Source: an uncultured Prevotella sp. (GTDB taxonomy: Bacteria; Bacteroidota; Bacteroidia; Bacteroidales; Bacteroidaceae). Taken from it: a stretch of 64,000 nt of DNA. Location of the stretch: contig CALIZL010000037.1 in assembly GCA_938028745.1 (NCBI GenBank), positions 28,886 through 92,885 of the forward strand, in the 5' to 3' direction. The position numbers were made by a program, and so were the translations under genes. Shown in pieces: positions 10,877 through 18,692 of this stretch; the first letter of the stretch is position 1, and each line of letters begins with the position of its first letter. Below the pieces are notes generated by a model. It did no database searches and was not told where the DNA came from. It saw only the letters and a list, made by a program, of their open reading frames with translations.

Positions 10877-12562
10877 ATGAAAAGGATTAAATATTTCATG
10901 ATATGGCTGAGCGTTCCCCTTTTGTTGGGAGCTTGTTTCAGCGACGAGGGAAACTACGAATACGAGTCGCTCAAACCTCCAACGTGGACACGTGATTACA
11001 TGAGTAGCCCAATACAGATTTCCGTTAGGGAAGGAAGACCCATAAGAATAGACGGAACGAAGTGCTTTAATTGGGGTAAACTCGACTCGTTGCAACGCAG
11101 TGGGGAAGTGCGCTACGAATGGCGCTACTATGGAAAAGTCTTCTGTACAGACTTGAAAGCCGAAATTCCCTACGAAGAGTTTATGAAACGGTGTGGGTTG
11201 GAAGAAATGCCCATCTCTGATTATGAGCGCGGCGACTTCGCCATTATCGAGAAATCCACAGGCGTTAGCTTTAAGGTGAAAACAACCTTTTATTTCCATG
11301 CGCAGATAGACGAGGCCGACTTCCTTGTTTATTCGGCGAAATCGCCTAACGAACCTAATGTGGGAAAGGTTAACGTTATACGCCTAGATTATTCGCGCGA
11401 CCCGAAGACGGGTGGATACGTTTCCGATTTTGTATTGAGCGACCGCCATTTCTCTCAGGATTTGCCTGGTACGCCCAAGCAACTAGACCTTTCAGCAGCA
11501 AAGAACGTGAGCCTGGTTGGGTCGGCAACGGCCATCACCGAAGAAGGCGATGCGTATGTGCTCAATGCGGCCAACTTGCAAAAGGTTTGGGACATGAGTT
11601 CGCAATTCGATGAGGGAACCCCCGCTGACTTTAAGGTTAGTTCGCGTAAGGACCAAGATGGAGGCGGAACAGACTCGTACGCCTTTTCATGGGTAGCAAC
11701 AAAAGACGGACGTGTGTTTACTAGACAGTTTGGAAGGAACTACCTAGGAGGTAAATTCATAACGGAACCTTACTACCTAGACTCGTTGGGATATAAGATT
11801 ACACAGTTTGGACATACCTGTTGGGGGATAACGAATATCCCTTGTTACGATGAGAAGAACAAGCGTGTGCTTATTGCAACAAGTTTACAGAACGGAGCAT
11901 ACGGCTCTTACCGGAGTTATATGACCACCCTCTATAAAGATGGATGGAAAGGTGTACCCGTAATGAAGATGCCCGACGACACAAAAGTGTACTATCTAAC
12001 GTTAATGAACGGCGACCAATATTGGGACAACAATGCAAATAGCTGGTTCCAAATATACTATAATACGGGTGGTAAGTCGATGGTTGGCACATTTGCAGTA
12101 GACAATCGTGGACGACGACTAAATGAACCTAACTCGTACTTATTCCCATATGAGGTGAAGGGCCATTTGTTTAATAAGGAAACAGTTTTCCTCGTTGCAG
12201 CAGGAACGCGCCTTACTAATTCAAGCTCGAAGGCTTATATCGACCTTTTCTCCGAAGGAAACGAGGTGTATGGAATTAAGCGTAGTGGTTTGGGCTGGCC
12301 TGGTCAATTTGATTACGAGATAATCAAACTTCCACTTAAGGGTATAACATCGAAGATTACGAGTATGACTTACAACCGCGATGACCTATTAAGTGGCTCG
12401 AATTATCACGATTTGGTGATTGGTTGTGAGAATGGCGACATCTTGGTTTACGAGGCAGAAGAATTGTTGAACCCTTCATTCAGAAAGAAACTAAACGTGG
12501 GTGGTAAGGTGGTTGCCATCAAACAACTTGGACTTATCCGCGCCACAGTAGACATGTATTAA
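10877..12562 (+). CDS. PKD-like family lipoprotein
   Basis: 561 residues with lipobox LLLGAC (Cys20). The N-terminus (FSDEGNYEYESLKP) and overall layout match the PKD-like lipoproteins that follow DUF4843 genes in SusCD loci. The C-terminal two thirds contain short beta-rich segments (VLIATSLQNGAYGSYRSYM, DLVIGCENGDILVYEAEE) that look like a propeller or repeated sheet fold. Probably exposed at the surface with SusC/SusD. No catalytic motif is visible. It is the fourth gene of the operon. Confidence 0.75.
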   Translation: MKRIKYFMIWLSVPLLLGACFSDEGNYEYESLKPPTWTRDYMSSPIQISVREGRPIRIDGTKCFNWGKLDSLQRSGEVRYEWRYYGKVFCTDLKAEIPYEEFMKRCGLEEMPISDYERGDFAIIEKSTGVSFKVKTTFYFHAQIDEADFLVYSAKSPNEPNVGKVNVIRLDYSRDPKTGGYVSDFVLSDRHFSQDLPGTPKQLDLSAAKNVSLVGSATAITEEGDAYVLNAANLQKVWDMSSQFDEGTPADFKVSSRKDQDGGGTDSYAFSWVATKDGRVFTRQFGRNYLGGKFITEPYYLDSLGYKITQFGHTCWGITNIPCYDEKNKRVLIATSLQNGAYGSYRSYMTTLYKDGWKGVPVMKMPDDTKVYYLTLMNGDQYWDNNANSWFQIYYNTGGKSMVGTFAVDNRGRRLNEPNSYLFPYEVKGHLFNKETVFLVAAGTRLTNSSSKAYIDLFSEGNEVYGIKRSGLGWPGQFDYEIIKLPLKGITSKITSMTYNRDDLLSGSNYHDLVIGCENGDILVYEAEELLNPSFRKKLNVGGKVVAIKQLGLIRATVDMY

Positions 12563-12572
12563 TACAACAACA

Positions 12573-12607
12573 CGGCCACCCCTTACCCAAGGTGGTGGGG
12601 GTGGCCG
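12573..12607 (+). promoter_or_regulatory. GC-rich intergenic hairpin
   Basis: Perfect 10-bp stem CGGCCACCCC (12573-12582) with GGGGTGGCCG (12598-12607) and a 15-nt loop, between the PKD-like gene and the next gene. There is no U-run after it, so it may be an mRNA-stabilising or processing hairpin rather than an intrinsic terminator. Confidence 0.55.
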
Positions 12608-12626
12608 CAAAACAAAAACAGATAAA

Positions 12627-13733
12627 ATGCAGAACATGATGGTTTTAAAGAGAAGTGCCGGCGCACTGATGATGCTGTTGGCTGGCGCGTTTGCCGTGCA
12701 GGCGCAAAGTGTAGATAAGGTAAGCCTTAACGTTAGCGTGGCCAACAAGGGTGGCGCGCCAACAGTTACGCTCAAAAAGTCGGCCGAATGCCAAGCGTAT
12801 TGTCTTGCGCTGTTCACGTCAGACATTGCCGGCATCATCAAAGACGAGGTTGTTGACGGATATTTCACCGGTCAGAAGAAACCCCGATACACCGACAACG
12901 TCAAAGATAAGAAACTGGTAGACTACGGATTGGTGGTTGTTCCGGAGAAAGAATACACCCTCATCGCCCTTGGTTATGGCAAAGACGGCAAGCCCGGCAA
13001 GGTGTCTCGCACGCAGTTTACCGCTCCTCGCAGACAAGGTTTCGCCTCGGCGCAGGTGCTGGCACAGGTTATGAACATCGGACCCGACAGCGTTACGGTG
13101 AAGTTTACGCCCAATACCGACGTGGCTGGCTACGCCTTATGCCAGTTTGAGGGCGGAACCATCGAACAAACCGTGAAAGAACACGGCCCCATGATGGGTT
13201 TCTCTAACGCTTACGACATGATTAAGCAGTTCAGCGGCAAAGACTACACCACCGAAAAGCAACACACTTGGCGCGAGATGGTGCCCGATGCCAATTACGA
13301 AATCTGCGTGTTGCCATGGGATAAGAATGGCGTTTTCCAAGAGATAACCAAGGTTCCCGTTACCACGAAAAAGCTTGGCGGACCTGGTGAAGCCACAGTC
13401 GACATAAAGATTGGCGAGTTTGGCGGAAGTAAGAAAGGCGGCTACTATCAAGATGTAGTGTACTCGCCCAACGACCAAGCATCGTTGCACCGCGACATCA
13501 TCATCACCGAAGAGGCCTTCAACAAGCCCGATATGGGCAATATCGGTGTTATCAAGATGCTGCAAACCGACCATCCCAAAGACATTTACTGGAACCAATA
13601 CCGCGTGGACAGGGCAAGATGGAACGCTACACCGCTCACCACTTACTACGCTTGCTCGATGGCTAAGAACGTAGACGGCAAGTGGGGCGAACTTAAAAAG
13701 GTGAAGTTCACTACGCCTGCCGCAAAAGAATAA
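12627..13733 (+). CDS. Secreted protein of unknown function
   Basis: Up to 368 residues (an ATG at 12639 would also work) with a clear signal peptide ending ...AVQAQ. The mature part looks like two or three fibronectin-III/Ig-like beta domains in series (PTVTLKKSAECQAYCLALF; VTVKFTPNTDVAGYALCQF; TTYYACSMAKNVDGKW), with a glycine-rich linker (GEFGGSKKGGYY). No enzyme motif is visible. It sits just downstream of the SusCD operon behind a hairpin and may be expressed with it. Confidence 0.75.
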   Translation: MQNMMVLKRSAGALMMLLAGAFAVQAQSVDKVSLNVSVANKGGAPTVTLKKSAECQAYCLALFTSDIAGIIKDEVVDGYFTGQKKPRYTDNVKDKKLVDYGLVVVPEKEYTLIALGYGKDGKPGKVSRTQFTAPRRQGFASAQVLAQVMNIGPDSVTVKFTPNTDVAGYALCQFEGGTIEQTVKEHGPMMGFSNAYDMIKQFSGKDYTTEKQHTWREMVPDANYEICVLPWDKNGVFQEITKVPVTTKKLGGPGEATVDIKIGEFGGSKKGGYYQDVVYSPNDQASLHRDIIITEEAFNKPDMGNIGVIKMLQTDHPKDIYWNQYRVDRARWNATPLTTYYACSMAKNVDGKWGELKKVKFTTPAAKE

Positions 13734-14248
13734 CGCGAAATCTATAAACCGCTCTTGATGGAACCTTGATTTTAGCTGGCATACTTTGCTCATTGCTAGG
13801 TGGTTCATGGCAAACCATGTACCTCTAGCGTGAGCAAATGGTGCCCGCCTAGGCAAGGTATGGAATAAATGGGCGGCAACGAACAATCGCAAGGGGGCAT
13901 TTCGGGGTAGCTTAAAGCCGGTTCTAAAAAGCCAATAAAGTTTATTTCAGGAGCCAGCCTTTGTAAATAACGGCAGCTCTATTCGATAACAGAGCATATC
14001 CAGAACATGCCTTAACCCCAAACTAAATAGCAGGTAGGACGAACCGCCCTCGGCGCATTCCTCCTCCATCTCAGCATCTCGCGCTATCCAACTATACATA
14101 ACCTAGGGGCATTTCCTAACACTTTCGCCCCCATAACCTTGTGAATGCCGAACGAGATACAGCCGAGGCGGGCCTGCCGTGCTACGCTTATCGCGAGCAA
14201 ACCGATGGCTTTGCACCGCTAACAAGTAACCGAATTATTGAAACAAGA
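13734..14248. other. Intergenic, no clear feature
   Basis: About 500 bp between the unknown secreted protein and the M16 peptidase. No terminator with a U-run and no consensus promoter was recognised. An open frame continues upstream of the peptidase start, but it lacks any signal sequence. Confidence 0.4.
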
Positions 14249-17089
14249 ATGAGTAACCTAAAAACAATCCTGAGGGGCTGGGCGCTCTTAGCCCTGCTTG
14301 TCCCCACTAACTTGCGTGGACAAGGCGTTAACCAGGCCCCACCCATCCCCGTGGACACTGCCGTAAGGATAGGCAAACTGCCCAACGGACTGACATATTA
14401 CATACGCCATAACAACTGGCCAGAACATCGTGCCGACTTCTATATCGCACAGAAGGTGGGCTCGATACAAGAAGAAGAGAGCCAACGCGGACTGGCCCAC
14501 TTCCTTGAACACATGTGTTTTAATGGAACAAAGCATTTCCCCGGCAACGAACTTATCCGTTACTTGGAAACGCTTGGCGTGAAGTTTGGCGGCGACCTCA
14601 ATGCCTACACCTCCATCGACCAAACCGTTTACAACATATCCAACGTGCCTACCATGCGCCAGACGGCACTCGACTCGTGCTTGCTGATACTCAGCGACTG
14701 GGCAAATGCGCTCACACTCGACCCAACTGAGATTGACAAAGAGCGCGGAGTGATACACGAAGAGTGGCGCGAGCGCACAGGGCCTAACATGAGAATGCTC
14801 GAACGCAACCTACCTAAACTCTATTCGGGAACGAAGTACGGCGCGCGTTTCCCCATCGGACTGATGAGTGTGGTGGACAACTTCAAGCCCAAAGAGCTAC
14901 GCGACTACTACGAAAAGTGGTATCATCCATCAAATCAGGGCATTATTGTGGTGGGCGACATCGACGTAGCCCACACCGAGGCCATGATTAAAAAGCTTTT
15001 CGGCCCATTGAAGAACCCCGACAACCAAGCGAAAGTGGTGGATGTGCCCGTACCCGACAACGAAGAACCCATCATCGTTGTGGATAAGGATAAGGAACAG
15101 GCCAACAGCTCGGTAGAAGTGTCGTTCAAACACGAGGCATGGCCCGACTCGCTCAAACGCAACGTAGACTATCTTTTGGCCAATTATGCCAAGAACATGG
15201 CCCTAGGCATGCTCAACGACCGCTATGCCGAGGCTGTACAAAACTCAACCAACTGTCCTTACTTGGGCGCATCGGCTGCCGATGGCACTTACATCTTCGC
15301 CAAAACAAAGGGTGCTTTCACCATTAGTGCAACGCCACGCGACATGGCTGGTACTGCCGCCGCATTGCAAGCCGCACTTGTCGAGGCTCATCGCGCCGCC
15401 AAGTTCGGTTTCACCCAAAGCGAGTACGACCGCGCCAAGGCCAACTTGCTCAGTGCATTGGAAAAGGCATACAATGGTCGCGACAAGCGTGGCAACGCCT
15501 CTTTTGCCGACGATTACAAAGGCCATTTCCTCTCGCAAGAGCCCATCCCAGCCTTCGAAGACTATTACGAGATAATGAAACAGCTGGTGCCCAACATCCC
15601 GTTAACCGACATCAACGCCATTCTGCCGCAGCTGTTGCCCGAAACCGACCGTAATATGGTTATCATCAACTTCAACAACGAGAAGGAAGGCAACGTATAT
15701 CCTACGCCCGAATCCTTGTTGCAAGCTGTGCACGCCGCACGCCAAACCAAGGTAGAACCCTACGTTGATACGGTGAAGGAGGTTCCATTGATGACCAAGT
15801 TACCCCGTCCCGGCAAGATTGTAAAGGAGAAAAAGAATGCCGAACTGGGTTACACCGAGTTGAAACTGGCCAACGGCGTGACCGTTATCTTGAAGAAAAC
15901 CGACTTTAAGAAAGACCAAGTGAACTTTGCCGCAAGCGCACATGGTGGCAAGTCGCTTTATGGTCCGAAAGACTACACCAACTTGGCCGTATTCAACGAC
16001 ATTGTGTCCATTAGTGGCTTAGGTGGATTCCGCAGTATGGAACTACCCAAAATACTTGCAGGCAAGATTGCAAGCGCAGGCCTTTCCATTGGCGATAAGT
16101 ATATGGGCATGTCGGGTGGTTCGTCTAAGCGCGATGTCGAAACAATGTTGCAGCTGGCCCACCTCTATCTGTCGGGTGGCATCACCAAAGACGAACAAGC
16201 GTTTGCCACCCTGATGGACTCGTGGCGCACGGCACTTAAAAACCGCGCCCTCAACCACGACATTGCCTTCAACGACTCGCTCGTGGCCACAGTCTACGGC
16301 CATAACCCACGTCTTCGCCCCGTGTTGGAAGCCGACCTGCCCGACATCAACTACGACCGCATACTGCAAATAGCACGCGAACGCACGAACAATGCCGCTG
16401 CATGGACGTTTAGTTTCATTGGCGACTTCGACGAACCGCAGCTCCGCAAGCTTATCTGTCGTTATCTCGGCTCGCTGCCCACTAAGGGAAAGGTGGTTAA
16501 AGGTCATCTCACCAGTTCGTTTGCCAAAGGTAAGATAGAGAATGTGTTCCGTCGTAAGATGGAAACACCCAAAGCAATGGCTTGCGTTATGTGGCACACC
16601 ACCGACGTACCTTATTCGGTGGAGAATGCCGTACGTATGAACATGATTGGTCAAATTCTCTCTATGGTTTACATCAAGACTATCCGCGAAGACGCATCGG
16701 CAGCCTATTCGGTGTCGGCAGAAGGCGGGGCAACCATCGAAGGCGACTACCACGACTACTCCGTGTTGGTTACTTGTCCTGTGAAACCAGAGAAACGCGA
16801 CACGGCTATGGCCATCATCTATCGCGAGGCAGAGAACATGACGCGCACTTGCGATGCTGCCATGCTCGACAAGGTGAAAGAGTATATGCTTAAAAATGTG
16901 GCTAGTGCCGAGAAAACCAATGCTTATTGGAGTGGCGTCATCAACATGTATCGCCGCCACGGCATCAACATGCACACCCGCTATCGGGACATGATTAAGC
17001 AACAAACACCCGAAAAGCTGTGTGCGCTGATGAAACAAATCTTGCAAAGCGGAAACCGCGTCACCGTGGAAATGCTACCGCAAGAGTAG
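14249..17089 (+). CDS. M16-family zinc metallopeptidase (pitrilysin/PqqL type)
   Basis: 946 residues from the chosen start at 14249 (MSNLKTILRGWALL), which begins a signal peptide ending ...LRGQG; an in-frame ATG at 14141 would put 36 polar residues in front. The inverted zinc motif is HFLEH (His84, Glu87, His88) with the third ligand Glu165, an exact HxxEHx76E spacing. Two M16 halves follow, each with the usual catalytic-like and inactive repeats (ELRDYYEKWYHPSNQGIIVVGDID in the first; WTFSFIGDFDE in the second). It is periplasmic or outer-membrane associated and degrades peptides. Its place after the SusCD locus suggests it trims imported peptides; this is inference. Confidence 0.92.
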   Translation: MSNLKTILRGWALLALLVPTNLRGQGVNQAPPIPVDTAVRIGKLPNGLTYYIRHNNWPEHRADFYIAQKVGSIQEEESQRGLAHFLEHMCFNGTKHFPGNELIRYLETLGVKFGGDLNAYTSIDQTVYNISNVPTMRQTALDSCLLILSDWANALTLDPTEIDKERGVIHEEWRERTGPNMRMLERNLPKLYSGTKYGARFPIGLMSVVDNFKPKELRDYYEKWYHPSNQGIIVVGDIDVAHTEAMIKKLFGPLKNPDNQAKVVDVPVPDNEEPIIVVDKDKEQANSSVEVSFKHEAWPDSLKRNVDYLLANYAKNMALGMLNDRYAEAVQNSTNCPYLGASAADGTYIFAKTKGAFTISATPRDMAGTAAALQAALVEAHRAAKFGFTQSEYDRAKANLLSALEKAYNGRDKRGNASFADDYKGHFLSQEPIPAFEDYYEIMKQLVPNIPLTDINAILPQLLPETDRNMVIINFNNEKEGNVYPTPESLLQAVHAARQTKVEPYVDTVKEVPLMTKLPRPGKIVKEKKNAELGYTELKLANGVTVILKKTDFKKDQVNFAASAHGGKSLYGPKDYTNLAVFNDIVSISGLGGFRSMELPKILAGKIASAGLSIGDKYMGMSGGSSKRDVETMLQLAHLYLSGGITKDEQAFATLMDSWRTALKNRALNHDIAFNDSLVATVYGHNPRLRPVLEADLPDINYDRILQIARERTNNAAAWTFSFIGDFDEPQLRKLICRYLGSLPTKGKVVKGHLTSSFAKGKIENVFRRKMETPKAMACVMWHTTDVPYSVENAVRMNMIGQILSMVYIKTIREDASAAYSVSAEGGATIEGDYHDYSVLVTCPVKPEKRDTAMAIIYREAENMTRTCDAAMLDKVKEYMLKNVASAEKTNAYWSGVINMYRRHGINMHTRYRDMIKQQTPEKLCALMKQILQSGNRVTVEMLPQE

Positions 17090-17094
17090 AAAGG

Positions 17095-17212
17095 CGTTTA
17101 AAGGTGAAAGAGGGAAAGAGTGAAAAGAGTGAAAAGGTGAAAAGGTGAAAAGATGGCTTCGCCCTTTAAAGGTGAAAAGGTGAAAGGGTGAAAAGATGGC
17201 TTCGCCATTTAA
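17095..17212 (+). repeat. GGTGAAAAG / GATGGCTTCGCC repeat cluster
   Basis: Tandem GGTGAAAAGGTGAAAAG units punctuated twice by AAAGATGGCTTCGCC (17150-17164 and 17192-17206) and TTTAAA. An inverted version (CTTTTCACC...GGCGAAGCCATC) is at 18346-18425. The two flank the segment holding the CTAG repeat, MITE copy A and hairpin element copy 2. Confidence 0.8.
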
Positions 17213-17220
17213 ACAGCTTG

Positions 17221-17364
17221 CCTAGTAAGCCTAGCAAACCTAGAAAGCCTAGAATATCTAGAAAGCCTAGAATATCTAGAAAACCTAGTGTATCTAGAAT
17301 GCCTAGTGTGCCTAGAAAGTCTAGTGTATCTAGAAAACCTAGTACAACTAGAAATCCTAGCCCC
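17221..17364. repeat. 16-unit 9-bp tandem repeat, one CTAG per unit
   Basis: Exactly sixteen 9-bp units, each beginning with NCTAG (CCTAGTAAG, CCTAGCAAA, CCTAGAAAG, TCTAGAATG and so on). CTAG is normally among the rarest tetramers in bacterial DNA. An 86-codon frame runs through it (Pro/Ser/Arg/Lys), but has no ribosome binding site or domain and is not called. Confidence 0.9.
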
Positions 17365-17843
17365 ACCAGCAAGCTAAACCAAATTCTTGTTAGCTCATCC
17401 TCTCATTCCCCTTTAAGCACAGATAAACGCCAAGAAATCATAGAGTGATGATAAAATGTTTGTGATTTTAATGGTTTGATGAATTAATGGAGAAACAAAC
17501 TGGTTCGTAGAAGAATAGGTTTATCAGAGAAGTCGCGGAGAAATAGTTGGTCTTCATGTCCCATTTGGGCAGAATTCTCTTACGCTTCTTTGCTCCATTA
17601 ATTCTTTTCTGGCCTTTCCTTTGGGCATCTGCCATACAGCAAAAGAGGGGAACAGCCAAACCCCCAGCCATACGCAAAACACAAATGGGCGTTAGCAATT
17701 TATCCCTATGTTGGGTAAAGGGCGTTGAAAGCAACGATTGTCTATGTTAAGGGTTGGCAATCGCTCGTTCAATGGTCTTCCTGGCATAGGGACTTTTTAT
17801 TTGTGCTTGTTAAAGGTTAAAGCCCAAGTGGGCATTAAAATGT
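17365..17843. other. Intergenic, no supported gene
   Basis: Short frames only. A stretch at about 17472-17500 shares GGTTTGATG and GAGAAAC with the CRISPR repeat but lacks the repeat ends; see rejected items. Confidence 0.4.
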
Positions 17844-18004
17844 TTTATTGTCAAACAGAATTGCTGTTGGGAAATAGTTGTTAGAAGAATGCAAGGCGTG
17901 TGTAGCATAGCATCAATAAACCTTTACGCAGAAGAAAAGGAGTACTTTTTGTTTGCTTACGACGCGCCTATGACTTTCCAAATCCATTTCTGTTTGACTA
18001 TAAA
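17844..18004 (+). mobile_element. MITE-like element, copy A (161 bp)
   Basis: A 161-bp element with terminal inverted repeats: the left end is TTTATTGTCAAACAGAATTG and the reverse complement of the right end is TTTATAGTCAAACAGAAATG. A second 161-bp copy is at 24894-25054 in the same orientation, with about nine differences by eye. It encodes no protein. No clear target-site duplication was found, and no transposase is in the window. Confidence 0.8.
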
Positions 18005-18109
18005 CCAAAGCGTTACGATAATCTTCCTCTCGTGCCTGAAATACCAATGACCAACTAACCATTCGCCCATATTCAGTGTTTCCTTTGGAAAAAAGGAAGC
18101 GAATGTTTT

Positions 18110-18298
18110 TAACTCCATCGGTTCATTAGGCCGCTCATCAAATCTTTTAAGTTGTTTTCATCGTTTCCTGTTCCTCCTTCGTTTGTTTGTCGGCATCCTG
18201 TCTGTCTTTTCCTAGAAAGCGTGCAGGCTACATCAAGAGAAAAAGGCAGACAAGATACTCAACTATACGCAAAATCTGTACAGGCCGATTTGGGCTTA
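18110..18298 (-). repeat. Dispersed ~200-bp hairpin element, copy 2
   Basis: Matches the other copies in reverse orientation (TTTAAGTTGTTTTCATCGTT, CGTTTGTTTGTCGGCATCCT, internal inverted arms around CTGTCTTTT and AAAAGGCAGACAAGAT, end CCGATTTGGGCTTA). It lies about 105 bp after MITE copy A. Confidence 0.7.
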
Positions 18299-18334
18299 AT
18301 GCCCGATTGTGTGTTAAGCCCAAATCATTTTTTT
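18289..18334 (+). terminator. Terminator-like hairpin
   Basis: Perfect 11-bp stem TTTGGGCTTAA (18289-18299) with TTAAGCCCAAA (18314-18324), followed by TCATTTTTTT. It would stop rightward transcription before it enters the cas9 region. Confidence 0.6.
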
Positions 18335-18345
18335 GCCCAGCACTT

Positions 18346-18425
18346 TTCGCCTTTTCACCTTTAAAGGGCGAAGCCATCTTTTCACTTTTTCACCTTTAAA
18401 TGCCTTTTCACTCTTTCACTTTTAT
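18346..18425 (-). repeat. Inverted GGTGAAAAG / GATGGCTTCGCC cluster
   Basis: Reverse complement of the 17095-17212 cluster: CTTTTCACCTTTAAAGGGCG, AAGCCATCTTTTCACTTTTT, CACCTTTAAATGCCTTTTCA. Forms a ~1.3-kb-spaced inverted pair with it. Confidence 0.75.
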
Positions 18426-18487
18426 TGCAATTGTACCGAACAACAGTGCCGCATTCCCCCATAGCACCCTCTTTCCTCGTTGCGCCC

Positions 18488-18577
18488 TAAAACAAATAAG
18501 CCCCTCCGAAGAGGGGCAATAGGGACTAAGCCCTTCGGCATATAGCCTTATTGTGATAAGATGTAGAATAAATCTTA
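18488..18577 (-). ncRNA. tracrRNA of the type II CRISPR system
   Basis: Read on the minus strand, the transcript starts near 18577 with an anti-repeat (18550-18569). TCTACATC pairs perfectly with GATGTAGA of the CRISPR repeat, and CACAAT pairs with GTTGTG at the repeat 5' end, separated by a small bulge, as in known II-C duplexes. AAGGC-TATAT-GCC (nexus-like) and GGG-CTTAGT-CCC hairpins follow, then a terminator stem GCCCCTC-TTCG-GAGGGGC (18500-18517) and a T-rich tail. This layout and the ACAATAAGGC core resemble the Neisseria II-C tracrRNA. It is transcribed divergently from cas9. Recognised by pairing, not by a covariance search. Confidence 0.9.
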
Positions 18578-18583
18578 TGGCTG

Positions 18584-18615
18584 CAAAATTAACAAAAACA
18601 TTTTGCCCTACCAAA
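18584..18615 (-). promoter_or_regulatory. tracrRNA promoter
   Basis: On the minus strand TTTG (18612-18615), a 20-bp spacer and TAATTTTG (18584-18591) form a perfect Bacteroidota promoter, placing the start about 7 nt downstream at the anti-repeat. Its -33 box lies inside the spacer of the divergent cas9 promoter. Confidence 0.8.
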
Positions 18616-18632
18616 TAATTAATGTAATTTTA
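18602..18632 (+). promoter_or_regulatory. cas9 promoter, interlaced with tracrRNA promoter
   Basis: TTTG (18602-18605), 19-bp spacer, TAATTTTA (18625-18632; one mismatch to TAnnTTTG). The start would fall near 18639, about 54 nt before the cas9 ATG. Confidence 0.65.
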
Positions 18633-18692
18633 CACCTAAATCCTAATGGGATAGTAAATAGCAAGAAACAAACAACACCCTAACTAACGATT

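Noticed and set aside
12573..12607. Intrinsic terminator ending the first SusCD operon
   Set aside because: The stem is strong, but an A-rich rather than U-rich tract follows, so it was listed as a hairpin only.
16043..17047. 334-codon frame antisense to the M16 peptidase
   Set aside because: It is a shadow of the peptidase gene with no domain or start signal.
17188..17448. 86-codon frame of Pro/Ser/Arg/Lys repeats
   Set aside because: It is the 9-bp CTAG repeat read in one frame; no ribosome binding site or homology visible.
17466..17510. Possible second anti-repeat (shares GGTTTGATG and GAGAAAC with the CRISPR repeat)
   Set aside because: It does not pair with the GTTGTG end of the repeat and has no nexus or terminator next to it; the 18488-18577 RNA has all of these.
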